The notes: generated by a model from the sequence alone, not told the origin. A DNA stretch of 50,791 nt from Bacteroidota bacterium (GCA_023453665.1 JAEXTA010000225.1:1-50791), one strand, 5' to 3'. Shown: positions 7,960-15,869, numbered from the stretch's first letter. Made by a program: numbers and translations.

Positions 7960-9282
7960 TGAGGCAGCTCTTTCGCGCTGCATTTTTATAACTTCCTGTT
8001 TTCCTAATCTTAACCATTGAACAAGCGGAATGTTAGCCGGGCATGTGTAAGCACACGTTCCGCATTCCATACAAACAGTTATGCCTAATTGTTCAGCATC
8101 CTCAAACTTGCCGAGCTGGCTGTAACGGACTAATCTTGTAGGCATAAGATTTAAGGGACATACATCAACACACTGACCGCATTTTAAGCAAGCTGTATCG
8201 GGTTGTTGTTTAACTTCATCTTTTGTAAGTACAACTATGCCCGAAGTTGCTTTCATAACAGGCGCTGAAAGATCATACTGTGCAACGCCCATCATCGGTC
8301 CGCCGACAATTACTTTTGCCGCATCTTCTGTTACGCCTCCGCAGTATTCAATAACATCTGTGATTGTTGTACCAATTGGGACAATTAAATTTTTAGGATT
8401 TTTAATTCCCTTACCCGTAACAGTTAATGCTGCGGTAATTGAAGGTTCACCTTTCACCACGGCATCATAAATTGCCACGGCTGTTCCGATATTTTGAATA
8501 ACAGCACCAACATCCATAGGAAGTTTCCCCGGGGGAACTTCTTTTCCTGTTACTGCTTTGATGAGCATTTTCTCTGCACCCTGAGGATATTTTGTTTTTA
8601 ACGAAACAACCTCAAGATTATTTTCATTGTGAACCTGTTTGATGAGAAGTTCAATGGCTTCCGGTTTATTGTTTTCAATTCCAATCGCGCCTTTACCTAC
8701 GCCAAGTGCACGCATAATTAATTTTAATCCACCAATAACCGCTTCAGGTCGTTCCATCATAAACCTGAAATCCCTTGTAAGGTAAGGTTCACATTCGCAT
8801 CCATTAAGAATTACATAGTCAATTTTTTTATCAGCAGGGGGCGATAGTTTTACGAAAGTCGGAAATGCAGCTCCACCCTGACCGACAATTCCGGCAAGTT
8901 TCACTCTCTCTCTGATATCTTCCGCTGATATCTGGTCAATATCCAATGGTTCAAAAAGCGAAACTTCAGTTTGACCATTAACATTAATTACTATTGCATC
9001 CTTTGGAAAACCGCTGCTATTAGTTTCCTTTCCGAGACTCGCGACCGTACCATTAACCGGGCTGTAAACCGGTGCAGAAATAAATCCGTCTGCCTGTGCT
9101 ACAAGCATTCCAGCCGTAACAACAGCGCCTTTTTTAACAAGCGGTGATGATTGTTTGCCAAGGTGTTGTGATAAAGGTAGTATTACCTGCTTAGGTAAAG
9201 GCATAAACTCGAATGCCTGTTTTTCTGTAAACGATTTTTCTTCAGGTGGGTGAATTCCGCCGTGAAATGTTTTTGAGTGCAC
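7951..9282 (-). CDS. rnfC: Rnf electron transport complex subunit C
   Basis: The 443-residue NADH-side subunit and first gene of the rnf operon, starting at a GTG. It opens with the RnfC N-terminal barrel-sandwich domain (FHGGIHPPEEK). The glycine-rich flavin/NADH loop GQGGAAFPT is at 134-142 and the NGCECEPYLTRD segment follows. The C-terminal ferredoxin domain has two clusters: C365, C368, C371, C375 (CLKCGQCVDVCP) and C404, C407, C410, C414 (CMECGTCAYTCP). It oxidises or reduces NAD(H) at the cytoplasmic face. The C-terminus is short, without the long repeats seen in some proteobacterial RnfC. No strong ribosome binding site was seen. Confidence 0.95.
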   Translation of the reverse strand: MHSKTFHGGIHPPEEKSFTEKQAFEFMPLPKQVILPLSQHLGKQSSPLVKKGAVVTAGMLVAQADGFISAPVYSPVNGTVASLGKETNSSGFPKDAIVINVNGQTEVSLFEPLDIDQISAEDIRERVKLAGIVGQGGAAFPTFVKLSPPADKKIDYVILNGCECEPYLTRDFRFMMERPEAVIGGLKLIMRALGVGKGAIGIENNKPEAIELLIKQVHNENNLEVVSLKTKYPQGAEKMLIKAVTGKEVPPGKLPMDVGAVIQNIGTAVAIYDAVVKGEPSITAALTVTGKGIKNPKNLIVPIGTTITDVIEYCGGVTEDAAKVIVGGPMMGVAQYDLSAPVMKATSGIVVLTKDEVKQQPDTACLKCGQCVDVCPLNLMPTRLVRYSQLGKFEDAEQLGITVCMECGTCAYTCPANIPLVQWLRLGKQEVIKMQRERAASTK

Positions 9283-9483
9283 GATATATTCCGTTAGTTT
9301 TTGTTCAACGAATCCGAGCTCATTATTTTATAATTAGCAACATTGTGCATTTATAAAATATTATTTGATTTCAGGCGATATTTTCACAATCTGTGCCAAG
9401 TAAAGTGTTTTTTTTGATATGATTAGTGTGAAAATTCAAGACATAAAACGAATTAATAGGATTTATGTTTTGTGTGGTAATGG

Positions 9484-9507
9484 TTCTTTTTCAAAAGTGA
9501 AAAAGAA
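9484..9507. promoter_or_regulatory. Perfect A/T-rich hairpin upstream of rnfC
   Basis: Arms TTCTTTTTCA and TGAAAAAGAA (10 bases, no mismatch) flank the loop AAAG, in the 258-base gap between the rnfC start and the end of the acetyltransferase gene. A second inverted repeat, ACATAAA/TTTATGT, lies at 9441-9468. Either could be an operator for rnfC or a weak terminator of the minus-strand acetyltransferase gene. No convincing promoter boxes were identified in the gap. Confidence 0.4.
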
Positions 9508-9540
9508 GTTATAGCATAAGTGAGAATGGTATATCGTTTA

Positions 9541-10104
9541 TTATAGATACTTTCGCATTATTGGTCTTGTCGCAGATCTTCTTTCAACTTCATTAAATCC
9601 TGCCTTTATAAACGCTGAAGCTGTTCCTGTCCAGATGAAAGCAGGCGCCGATTTGTCATTTTTTGTTTCAACCGGATATCCTTCAACAATTTTTGCTTTG
9701 TTTATTTTTGCAAACTTTACTGCTTCATTTATTAGTTGAACAGATAATCCTTTTTTTCTGAAATTTTTATGAACAAAAAAGCAAGTAATTGACCAAACCG
9801 GTTTATCATCGACAGGTGAAAGTATTTTTGAGTTTGCAAGCACAGGATATTTTTCTCTTGGCTGGATCGCTATCCATCCTGCAGGCTTATTATTATGGTA
9901 AGCTATTAATCCGGGAACAATTCCTTCTTTCACAATTTTCTTCATTGCTGTTTTTGTTCTTCCGTCTTTGCGCTTTTCATCATACTCTTTTCTTCTCATC
10001 ATCCAGTACATGCACCAGCACCCGGCACAGGCGCCGTTTTCGCCGAAGAGAATTTCAAAGTCTTCCCAGGTTTGCGGAGTTAAAGGTTTGAATGTTGTTT
10101 TCAT
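9541..10104 (-). CDS. GNAT family N-acetyltransferase
   Basis: A 187-residue GNAT-fold protein. The acetyl-CoA loop is visible as FRKKGLSVQLINEAVKFA after the strand SITCFFVHKNF, and the C-terminal part has the usual AFIKAGFNEVERR. The N-terminus has an unusual cysteine-rich segment, NGACAGCWCMYWMM (about residues 23-36), found in a subgroup of these enzymes. The substrate cannot be told. It is a single gene on the minus strand. The inverted repeat of the neighbouring four-helix-bundle element begins 20 bases upstream of its start. Confidence 0.85.
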   Translation of the reverse strand: MKTTFKPLTPQTWEDFEILFGENGACAGCWCMYWMMRRKEYDEKRKDGRTKTAMKKIVKEGIVPGLIAYHNNKPAGWIAIQPREKYPVLANSKILSPVDDKPVWSITCFFVHKNFRKKGLSVQLINEAVKFAKINKAKIVEGYPVETKNDKSAPAFIWTGTASAFIKAGFNEVERRSATRPIMRKYL

Positions 10105-10123
10105 TTATTAGTTACTTAGTTTG

Positions 10124-10164
10124 GATTTAAGAACACTGATTAACGAATTATGATTTTTGATTTA
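10124..10164 (+). repeat. Left inverted repeat of four-helix-bundle element A
   Basis: A 41-base segment that begins GATTTAAGAACACTGATTAA and runs into the stop codon of the four-helix-bundle gene. It matches the reverse complement of 10555-10592: 20 of the first 23 outer bases are identical, and a second similar block (TTTTTGATTTA against TTTTAGATTTA) lies inside. Confidence 0.75.
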
Positions 10165-10536
10165 TTTATTCAGATTCTTTTGAGCTGTTTCAACACTTTT
10201 TACAAAAATAGAAATTAATTCATTGTTTTCTTTTAACGCCGATTGAAATTTTAATTCAGATTTATGTAAAGATGCTTTATCTAGAATTTTCAGACAGATG
10301 AATGACTCTCTTAGTTCTTTCAAAATTATTTTCAGTTTATGAATAAAATCCTTTCTTGATTCTCCACTCTGTGCTTCTCCATAATTTAATGCTGGAGAAG
10401 TTCCCGAACGTATCAATTGTCCAGATAAATGATTTCCTGCTTTCGTGTTCGGAAGTTCATTTACTATTTCGATTATTAAAACTGAAAAATCAATTAATCG
10501 TTCTTCAAGCTCGAACTTATTCATTTGAGGTCTCAT
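10162..10536 (-). CDS. Four-helix-bundle protein, 23S rRNA intervening-sequence (S23/IVP) family
   Basis: A 124-residue protein of the four-helix-bundle family first found as the product of intervening sequences in 23S rRNA genes. It has the family core LIRSGTSPALNYGEAQSG, then the basic-acidic helix RKDFIHKLKIILKELRE. Free-standing homologues like this one occur widely, but their biochemical role is unresolved; the fold is shared with the Avd protein of diversity-generating retroelements. No reverse transcriptase is nearby. Two ATG codons 12 bases apart (10536 and 10524) could start it, and neither has a strong ribosome binding site. The gene is bracketed by inverted repeats (10124-10164 and 10555-10592). 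Confidence 0.85.
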   Translation of the reverse strand: MRPQMNKFELEERLIDFSVLIIEIVNELPNTKAGNHLSGQLIRSGTSPALNYGEAQSGESRKDFIHKLKIILKELRESFICLKILDKASLHKSELKFQSALKENNELISIFVKSVETAQKNLNK

Positions 10537-10554
10537 TAAGAATGTTTTTCTGAC

Positions 10555-10592
10555 TTCTTAAATCTAAAATCGTTAATCGATGTTCCTAAATC
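10555..10592 (-). repeat. Right inverted repeat of four-helix-bundle element A
   Basis: A 38-base segment whose reverse complement begins GATTTAGGAACATCGATTAA and is the inverted partner of 10124-10164. It lies 18 bases upstream of the four-helix-bundle start codon. The repeats therefore frame the gene almost exactly from promoter to stop. Confidence 0.75.
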
Positions 10593-10679
10593 AACAGGTT
10601 TTCTGAAACCATTTCCAATAAACTGAATCGTACGGTATGTCAACAAAATTGTTTATAAAAAAAGGAATAGTAACTTTTA

Positions 10680-11069
10680 ATGAACACACAGGATATTTTA
10701 CTTTATTTACTAATCGGACTGACATTGTTCATCTTCCTTAGAAGATTTCTAAGGAATAAAAAAGTTAAACACTATTCGGCTGTTGATCTTAGCCAGCAAA
10801 TGAAGAAAAACAAAAACACTCTTCTTCTCGATGTTAGAACAAAAGCTGAACGTGATTCACAAAAGATAAATGGTTCAATACATATCCCGTTACATGAATT
10901 GAATACCAGGGTTGAAGAATTAAAAAAGTACAAAGACAAAGAAATAGTATGCTATTGCCAAACTGGAAGCAGAAGTGTTTCAGCAGCAATTATATTACAG
11001 AAAAACGGTTTTAACATTGCGAATCTTCGCGGAGGAATTTTAGGATGGAATTCAGCAGGACTAAGATAA
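10680..11069 (+). CDS. Membrane-anchored rhodanese-like protein
   Basis: A 129-residue single-domain rhodanese with an N-terminal membrane helix (about 6-22) and a cytoplasm-type basic segment after it. The domain has LLLDVRTKAERDSQKINGSI and the active-site loop CQTGSRS with C93 as catalytic cysteine. Such proteins carry sulphane sulphur as persulphide. It is the first gene of a four-gene cassette; its 3' end overlaps the DUF6132 gene by 25 bases. GGAATAG lies upstream of the ATG. The presence of DUF302 and thioredoxin partners suggests thiol or sulphur handling, which is inference. Confidence 0.9.
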   Translation: MNTQDILLYLLIGLTLFIFLRRFLRNKKVKHYSAVDLSQQMKKNKNTLLLDVRTKAERDSQKINGSIHIPLHELNTRVEELKKYKDKEIVCYCQTGSRSVSAAIILQKNGFNIANLRGGILGWNSAGLR

Positions 11070-11281
11070 TTTATTGGACGAAAAAAGTGGGACCGGTTGC
11101 ACTCGGTGCGTTAGGTGGATTTTTATATTACACATACATTGGCTGCAATTCAAATTCATGTGCAATTACAGGCGATCCTTATATAAGTACAATTTACGGC
11201 GCTGTTGTGGGCAGTGTTTTTACTCAATGGGGAACTGAAAAGAAAAAAGTTACAGAGGAAAATTCAACGGAGAATATTTAA
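11045..11281 (+). CDS. DUF6132 small membrane protein
   Basis: A 78-residue protein with two hydrophobic segments (about 15-32 and 43-62) separated by GCNSNSCAITGDPYIS, which contributes C34 and C39. This pattern matches the DUF6132 family, small proteins often encoded next to rhodanese and thioredoxin genes. The start at 11045 overlaps the rhodanese gene by 25 bases in another frame, and the stop is 2 bases before DUF302. The paired cysteines between membrane segments would suit a redox or sulphur-transfer role, but nothing is proven. Confidence 0.75.
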   Translation: MEFSRTKIIYWTKKVGPVALGALGGFLYYTYIGCNSNSCAITGDPYISTIYGAVVGSVFTQWGTEKKKVTEENSTENI

Positions 11282-11283
11282 CA

Positions 11284-11667
11284 ATGAATTATGGCTTATC
11301 AAAAAAAGTCAGCACAGGTTTTGAATCAACAATTGAAAAAGTAACCGACGAACTTAAGAAAGAAGGCTTTGGTGTTCTTACAACAATCGACGTTAAAGAA
11401 ACACTAAAGAAAAAACTTGATGTAGATTTTAAAAAATACACAATACTCGGCGCGTGTAACCCACCGATAGCTCACAAAGCATTGCAGATGGAAGAAGAAC
11501 TTGGTTTGCTTTTACCATGTAATGTTATAGTTTATGAAAAGGATAATGAGACTCAGGTATCGGTATTTGACCCGATGGTTATGACAAATATTGTTGATAA
11601 TCCTGAAATGAAAGCAGTTGCCGCAGAAGTCCGAAGCAGACTTGAAAGAGTATTAGAAGCAGTTTAA
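11284..11667 (+). CDS. DUF302 domain protein
   Basis: A 127-residue DUF302 protein, with the family segments TTIDVKETLKKKLDVDF, the central GACNPPIAHKALQ (C58) and LLPCNVIVYE (C79), then the closing VFDPMVM. DUF302 domains are small alpha/beta proteins of unknown function, some of which bind haem or take part in sulphur metabolism. It is the third gene of the rhodanese-DUF6132-DUF302-thioredoxin cassette, 2 bases after DUF6132 and 28 before thioredoxin. Two conserved cysteines fit the thiol theme of the operon. Confidence 0.85.
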   Translation: MNYGLSKKVSTGFESTIEKVTDELKKEGFGVLTTIDVKETLKKKLDVDFKKYTILGACNPPIAHKALQMEEELGLLLPCNVIVYEKDNETQVSVFDPMVMTNIVDNPEMKAVAAEVRSRLERVLEAV

Positions 11668-11695
11668 TTATTTATATATCAAAGAGGAAAAACAA

Positions 11696-12058
11696 ATGGC
11701 TGAACATTTAACTAAACAGACTTTCCAGGAAAAAGTTTTTAACTACGAAAAAAATACTGAATGGAACTACGAAGGCGAGATCCCCGCGGTGGTTGATTTC
11801 TGGGCACCATGGTGCGGTCCATGCAAAATGGTTGGACCGGTAATCGATGAACTTTCTGAAGAGTATAAAGGCAAAGTAAATTTTTATAAAGTTAACACTG
11901 ATGAAGAACAGGAACTCGGCGGAGTGTTTGGAATCAGAAGCATCCCCTCATTGTTATTCATTCCTGTAAAAGGTCAGCCGAAGATGGCGGTTGGTGCACT
12001 TCCAAAAGAATCAATGAAAGAAGTAATTGAAAAAGAACTTCTTACACCTGTTGCTTAG
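11696..12058 (+). CDS. trxA: Thioredoxin
   Basis: A 120-residue cytoplasmic thioredoxin. The active site is WAPWCGPCKM with C40 and C43, and the cis-proline loop is IRSIPSLLFI. It has no signal peptide or membrane segment. GAGG precedes the ATG. It is last in the rhodanese-DUF6132-DUF302 cassette and is followed by a clear terminator, so the cassette ends here. Its substrate may be the rhodanese persulphide or the DUF302/DUF6132 thiols; this is inferred from context only. The gene symbol refers to family identity, not to proof that this is the main housekeeping thioredoxin. Confidence 0.9.
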   Translation: MAEHLTKQTFQEKVFNYEKNTEWNYEGEIPAVVDFWAPWCGPCKMVGPVIDELSEEYKGKVNFYKVNTDEEQELGGVFGIRSIPSLLFIPVKGQPKMAVGALPKESMKEVIEKELLTPVA

Positions 12059-12080
12059 TTGAATAAAAAAAGATTATATG

Positions 12081-12120
12081 AACGCTGTACTAAAATTGTA
12101 AGTACGGCGTTTATTTTTTA
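12081..12120. terminator. Bidirectional rho-independent terminator after trxA
   Basis: Arms AACGCTGTACT (12081-12091) and AGTACGGCGTT (12101-12111) pair fully with one G-U, loop AAAATTGTA, followed by TATTTTTTATT on the plus strand. It ends the plus-strand cassette. The convergent transporter gene stops at its right edge, and an A-run at 12063-12071 would give a U-run for minus-strand transcripts. Confidence 0.85.
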
Positions 12121-12983
12121 TTAACCAGAATTACTCCCGCAGTAATTATTATGCCTGCAAGTATCATCAGCAAAGTTATCTCTTCATTCAGCAAAACCCA
12201 CGAAGCAATTACAGTAACAAATGGTTCGAAATAAAGGAACGCACCGACTTTAGCTGATTCCATTTCCTTTAACGACTGCGCCCAGAATACATAAGCAATC
12301 CCCGAACAGAAAATTCCGAGAAATAAAATTGCAGTCCATCCGGTAGAAGAGAGCTGAAGAACAGATGCTATTGAACTTTTATTGATAGCAAACGGTGCAA
12401 TAATAATAATCATTATAAGAAACAAAAATAAAATCGTCATCATAGGAGGATAGTTAACGAAGATCTTTTTATTTACAAGTGAATAAACACTCCACGTAAA
12501 CGCACTGCCGAGAACAAGGAAATCTCCTTTGTTTGAAATAAACCCGATGGAAGTGAAATCGCCTTTACTCATAAGTAACAATAGTCCGAAGAACGAAATG
12601 ATAATCCCGGAAATTTTTAGAGGGGTCAAATATTCTTTAAGGAACAACAGCCCAAGCAGAGCCATAAAAACAGGAGTGATACCAATGACCCATCCTGTGT
12701 TTGCAGCACTCGTGTATTGAAGTCCTGTTACCTGTATCCACAAATGAAAAACAGCGATCAGCGCTAACAACAATATTCCGCGGTGACTTTTAAGATTAAT
12801 AGTAAAACTTTTTTTAGTTCTCACCGCAATCACTGACAAGAATATTGTTCCCAGTAACAAACGAAGAAAAATAATTGAAAGCGGCACCAGTTCATCAAGT
12901 GCAACTTTTGTTGCGATGAATGAAACACCCCAGAATACTACTGCTGAAAGAGGTTTCCAGTATTTAATTAGTTTTGATTTCAA
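12111..12983 (-). CDS. EamA/DMT family transporter
   Basis: A 290-residue membrane protein with ten predicted helices arranged as two EamA repeats. Family signatures include FWGVSFIATKVALDELVP in the first repeat and FWAQSLKEMESAKVGAFLYF with LLNEEITLLMILAG in the second. DMT/EamA proteins export or import small metabolites such as amino acids, purines or sugars; the substrate cannot be read from sequence. It is a single minus-strand gene converging on the trxA terminator. A CTTAGTG-type repeat lies upstream, next to the AlkD-like gene. Confidence 0.9.
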   Translation of the reverse strand: MKSKLIKYWKPLSAVVFWGVSFIATKVALDELVPLSIIFLRLLLGTIFLSVIAVRTKKSFTINLKSHRGILLLALIAVFHLWIQVTGLQYTSAANTGWVIGITPVFMALLGLLFLKEYLTPLKISGIIISFFGLLLLMSKGDFTSIGFISNKGDFLVLGSAFTWSVYSLVNKKIFVNYPPMMTILFLFLIMIIIIAPFAINKSSIASVLQLSSTGWTAILFLGIFCSGIAYVFWAQSLKEMESAKVGAFLYFEPFVTVIASWVLLNEEITLLMILAGIIITAGVILVNKK

Positions 12984-13047
12984 CGATTGGATAGAAAATA
13001 ATGATGTGAGAAAGATAAAGAATAAGAATAAGATTAGGAATCATTCT

Positions 13048-13087
13048 TCTTAGTGTCCCTAAGTGCTCTTAGTGTCTTAGTGGTGAA
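13048..13087 (-). repeat. CTTAGTG-type dispersed intergenic repeat
   Basis: Four CTTAGTG/CTAAGTG units in about 40 bases, ending in TCTTAGTGGTGAAA. It is the inverted counterpart of 7920-7959 in the rnf operon. It lies between the AlkD-like gene end and the transporter start. Confidence 0.65.
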
Positions 13088-13092
13088 ATCTT

Positions 13093-13797
13093 CTAAACAA
13101 TTCCTTTAAGATATGCCTGCCTTTTCTTCTCAGGAAATTTTTCAATTGCATATCGAAGCATAGTACGCGGCATTACTTTATAATGTTCTTTCAGAAAATC
13201 TTCTTCAGCATCCATGTCGCGGTTACCGATTTCACGTAACATCCAGCCGACACTTTTTTGTATCAGGTCCTCTTTATTCTTCAATAATTTTTCTGCGAAA
13301 ATAAATGTCAACGTAAAATCACCATTTCTTATAAAGGTGTAAGTCGAAAGAATACCGATCCGCTTTTTCCACAAATCTTTCGATGAAACAAATTCAAAAA
13401 GAATTTTTCTGTCACGTTCCAGCAAATAATCACCCAGAATTTTGGGCGCTGAGAGATCAACAAGATCCCAGTTATTAATGTACCTGGTGTTTGCAAGATA
13501 AAGATCAACTATCTTTTTCTTTATTGCGTCATCACCTTTTTGATACTGATGAATAAGAATGAAAAGAGTTGTTAATCTTTCTTCATGAATTTTGGAACTT
13601 AATAATTGTTTTAAATCTTTAAGAGATAAATGATAAAACATTTTTGCGATCTGCCTTTGAACAGGAACTTTTATTCCAACAAAAATATCTCCTTCACCAT
13701 ATTCACCGGGATCAGTTTTAAAGAACCTCTGAAGAATTATAGCATGATCAGGGTTTGAATGCTTCTTTATTGTGTTGTGAAATTCGGTAACGCTCAT
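13093..13797 (-). CDS. AlkD-like DNA alkylation repair protein
   Basis: A 234-residue all-helical HEAT-like protein of the AlkD DNA glycosylase family, which excises N3- and N7-alkylated purines without base flipping. The catalytic segment NNWDLVDLSAPKI gives W110, D111 and D114, matching the Trp and Asp that define AlkD. An Arg follows in LWKKRIGIL (R146), and the late Trp motif is SVGWMLREIGNRD. Length is normal. It lies 9 bases after the hydrolase gene upstream, so co-transcription is likely. A second alkylation repair protein of the AlkC branch is encoded at 35335-36438. Confidence 0.92.
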   Translation of the reverse strand: MSVTEFHNTIKKHSNPDHAIILQRFFKTDPGEYGEGDIFVGIKVPVQRQIAKMFYHLSLKDLKQLLSSKIHEERLTTLFILIHQYQKGDDAIKKKIVDLYLANTRYINNWDLVDLSAPKILGDYLLERDRKILFEFVSSKDLWKKRIGILSTYTFIRNGDFTLTFIFAEKLLKNKEDLIQKSVGWMLREIGNRDMDAEEDFLKEHYKVMPRTMLRYAIEKFPEKKRQAYLKGIV

Positions 13798-13806
13798 TTG
13801 ATTCCT

Positions 13807-15219
13807 TTAATTCGTAACAGATTTAATCCAGGTTAACATTTCTTCAAGTGCAACGGGTGAAAAGGTTTCTTCAATTTTTGAGTACTCAGAAACAGCACCG
13901 GTTTCAGATTTTTGGAACAAATGATTTAAACTTTTCAATTCCTTTGTTACAAAATTTTTATTTCCTGCTTCAGTCAGAATTTTTTCGATTGCACTTAAAT
14001 TTTCCTTTGGGGGAACCTGCAGATCATTTTCACCATTTAAAGCGAGTAAAGGACATTTAACCTTTTTCAGATATAGCGCCGGATCAAATGAAAGAAAATA
14101 TCTGAACCACGGACTTAACAAAATTTTGGACTGCTGTGTTTTTAACATTTCAACATCACCCAATTCAGTTTTTTCTTCTTCTGTAAGATTATTGTAATAT
14201 TGTTCAAAAACAGCAACAAGTTTTTCTTTTGCAGTACTGTCATCGGGTGTTGTTTTAATTATATCGTACATCTTCTTTGATAGATCTAAATTCTTTTTTA
14301 TTTCTTCTTCACTTGTTCCTTCTGCTTTTGAAATTAATTCTGATTGCAGAATAAGTATCTGATCACCCGGAATTCCCGGACCAGCCAGAAGCACAATAAA
14401 AGCTACATCATCTGATTTTGACGCAACAATCGGAGCTATCATTCCGCCTTCACTATGTCCTACCAACCCAATTTTATTTTTACTGATGTCTTCTCTGGTT
14501 TTAAGGAATTCAATTCCGGCAAGTACATCAGTACTAAAATCTTCTGAATTAGCTTTTGAGTGATCACCTGTTGATTCGCCCACACCACGGTCATCAAACC
14601 GGAGTACTGCTATTCCGTTTTTTGTAAGATGATCTGCGATGACAAAAAAAGGTTTGTGTCCGAGTAATTCTTCATCACGGTTTTGCGGACCGGAACCGCT
14701 TATTAAAATAACAGCCGGAAATGGTCCACCTGTTTTGGGAGTTGTTAAAGTTCCGGCAAGCGTTATACCTGCATCTTCATTAGTGTAAGTAACTTCTTCT
14801 TCGTTATAAGGGTATGGAGGTTTCGGTTCCTGCGGTCTTTTTAATTCAACTTTTACTTCAGAGTACTTCAGCAGCAAAGGAAGTGATTGACCGCCCTGAT
14901 TCCACATTCCATCAATCTGCATATTTTCATTGTTGAATGTTCCTTCATAATAACCACCGATTGCTTTTACATCAAATCTAACCTTGTCATCACTAAAAAT
15001 AACCCGGTCAACTTTTATCCCGAAAGCTCCCTGGTCAGGACTGTCTAATGTAGCTGATGATAAAGTATCTGCTTCAACATTTATATTAAATACAATTCTT
15101 AATTCAACAGTAGAAATTTTCAGTGTTCCCTGCCAGCTTCCCTGCAGTTTAGATATATCTTCAGCGGAAAGAAGGCTTGTGATTAAAATGACAAACAGAA
15201 ACAAAAATATTTTTTTCAT
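13807..15219 (-). CDS. Secreted alpha/beta hydrolase
   Basis: A 470-residue exported protein. A signal peptide (1-19, ending LLSAED) is followed by a beta-rich N-terminal domain of about 110 residues that starts LQGSWQGTLK, then an alpha/beta-hydrolase domain from about 140. The oxyanion/HGG-like strand is AVILISGSGPQNRDE. The nucleophile elbow GHSEGG puts the Ser at 256. The acid is likely in LNGENDLQVPP and the His in LKSLNHLFQ. This arrangement matches peptidase-S9-like or esterase hydrolases common in Bacteroidota. The substrate is unknown. The gene stops 9 bases before the AlkD-like gene. Confidence 0.88.
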   Translation of the reverse strand: MKKIFLFLFVILITSLLSAEDISKLQGSWQGTLKISTVELRIVFNINVEADTLSSATLDSPDQGAFGIKVDRVIFSDDKVRFDVKAIGGYYEGTFNNENMQIDGMWNQGGQSLPLLLKYSEVKVELKRPQEPKPPYPYNEEEVTYTNEDAGITLAGTLTTPKTGGPFPAVILISGSGPQNRDEELLGHKPFFVIADHLTKNGIAVLRFDDRGVGESTGDHSKANSEDFSTDVLAGIEFLKTREDISKNKIGLVGHSEGGMIAPIVASKSDDVAFIVLLAGPGIPGDQILILQSELISKAEGTSEEEIKKNLDLSKKMYDIIKTTPDDSTAKEKLVAVFEQYYNNLTEEEKTELGDVEMLKTQQSKILLSPWFRYFLSFDPALYLKKVKCPLLALNGENDLQVPPKENLSAIEKILTEAGNKNFVTKELKSLNHLFQKSETGAVSEYSKIEETFSPVALEEMLTWIKSVTN

Positions 15220-15292
15220 TTTATGCTCTTATAATTAATAAACATTTTACCTCCTCAAAGTTAAAAGAATAAAATATAATCGTGCTGACAAT

Positions 15293-15820
15293 TTATGATA
15301 AGCGGATTAGTTTTTTGATCTGGCGGTAATGTCTTTCAGAATGTAAAATTAAAAATTCAGTGACATGTTGAATATTCATTTTGTTTGAATACCAGGTACT
15401 GAAAAGATTTTTATTCATTGCATCGGGTGGAATTGATTGGAAAAACTCCTTCATATCATTTCTTAAACTTTCCCATTTTTTAATTAGTTCATCAAAGTCG
15501 GGTGAATCGGGAATATTATCTACTCCTTTCGGTGCTTTAAATTTTAAAGGTAAACTGAAATAAAGCCGAAGCTGGAAAGTTTTAAAAGCAGAAAAAAATC
15601 CCATATCCTCTTTTAATTGGTATTCTTTTATCGAACGTTTTAACGCGATAGTAGCTGCTTGTTCAGCCCTGATGATATGATACAAAATTTGCAATGGCGA
15701 CCACTTACCATCTGCCGGGTTTCTGTTAATCAACTCTTTAGACGTGTTGGTTAAGACAGCAACAATTTCGTTCTTTAGTTCTTCAAGCTTGTGAAATTTT
15801 TTTTCTAATTGATTATTCAC
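15293..15820 (-). CDS. DinB family protein
   Basis: About 175 residues of a DinB-like four-helix protein. The family segments are NPADGKWSPLQILYHIIRAE with the metal-site His, and the C-terminal HVTEFLILHSERHYRQIKKL with further His residues. DinB proteins bind a divalent metal through three histidines; some are thiol transferases, and the role here is unknown. The start chosen is GTG at 15820 (VNNQLEKKF), where homologues begin. The only in-frame ATG, at 15868, falls inside the stem of a terminator-like hairpin, so it is unlikely to be used. No clear ribosome binding site precedes the GTG. Confidence 0.8.
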   Translation of the reverse strand: MNNQLEKKFHKLEELKNEIVAVLTNTSKELINRNPADGKWSPLQILYHIIRAEQAATIALKRSIKEYQLKEDMGFFSAFKTFQLRLYFSLPLKFKAPKGVDNIPDSPDFDELIKKWESLRNDMKEFFQSIPPDAMNKNLFSTWYSNKMNIQHVTEFLILHSERHYRQIKKLIRLS

Positions 15821-15829
15821 GATGTGTAT

Positions 15830-15866
15830 AAAATAAAACTGGAGAATCCCTTTCGGTATCTCCAGC
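15830..15866 (-). terminator. Rho-independent terminator-like hairpin, minus strand
   Basis: On the minus strand CTGGAGA and TCTCCAG form a 7-pair stem, extended past an internal loop by two G-C pairs with a GAAAG loop, then TTTTATTTTATAC. It lies directly upstream of the dinB start. It could end transcripts from rsgA or from the short unit at 15870-15977. Confidence 0.7.
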
Positions 15867-15869
15867 AAA

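Noticed and set aside
15821..15868. ATG start for the DinB gene at 15868
   Set aside because: The extra 16 codons read through the stem and U-run of a terminator-like hairpin, while homologues start near VNNQLEKK at the GTG.
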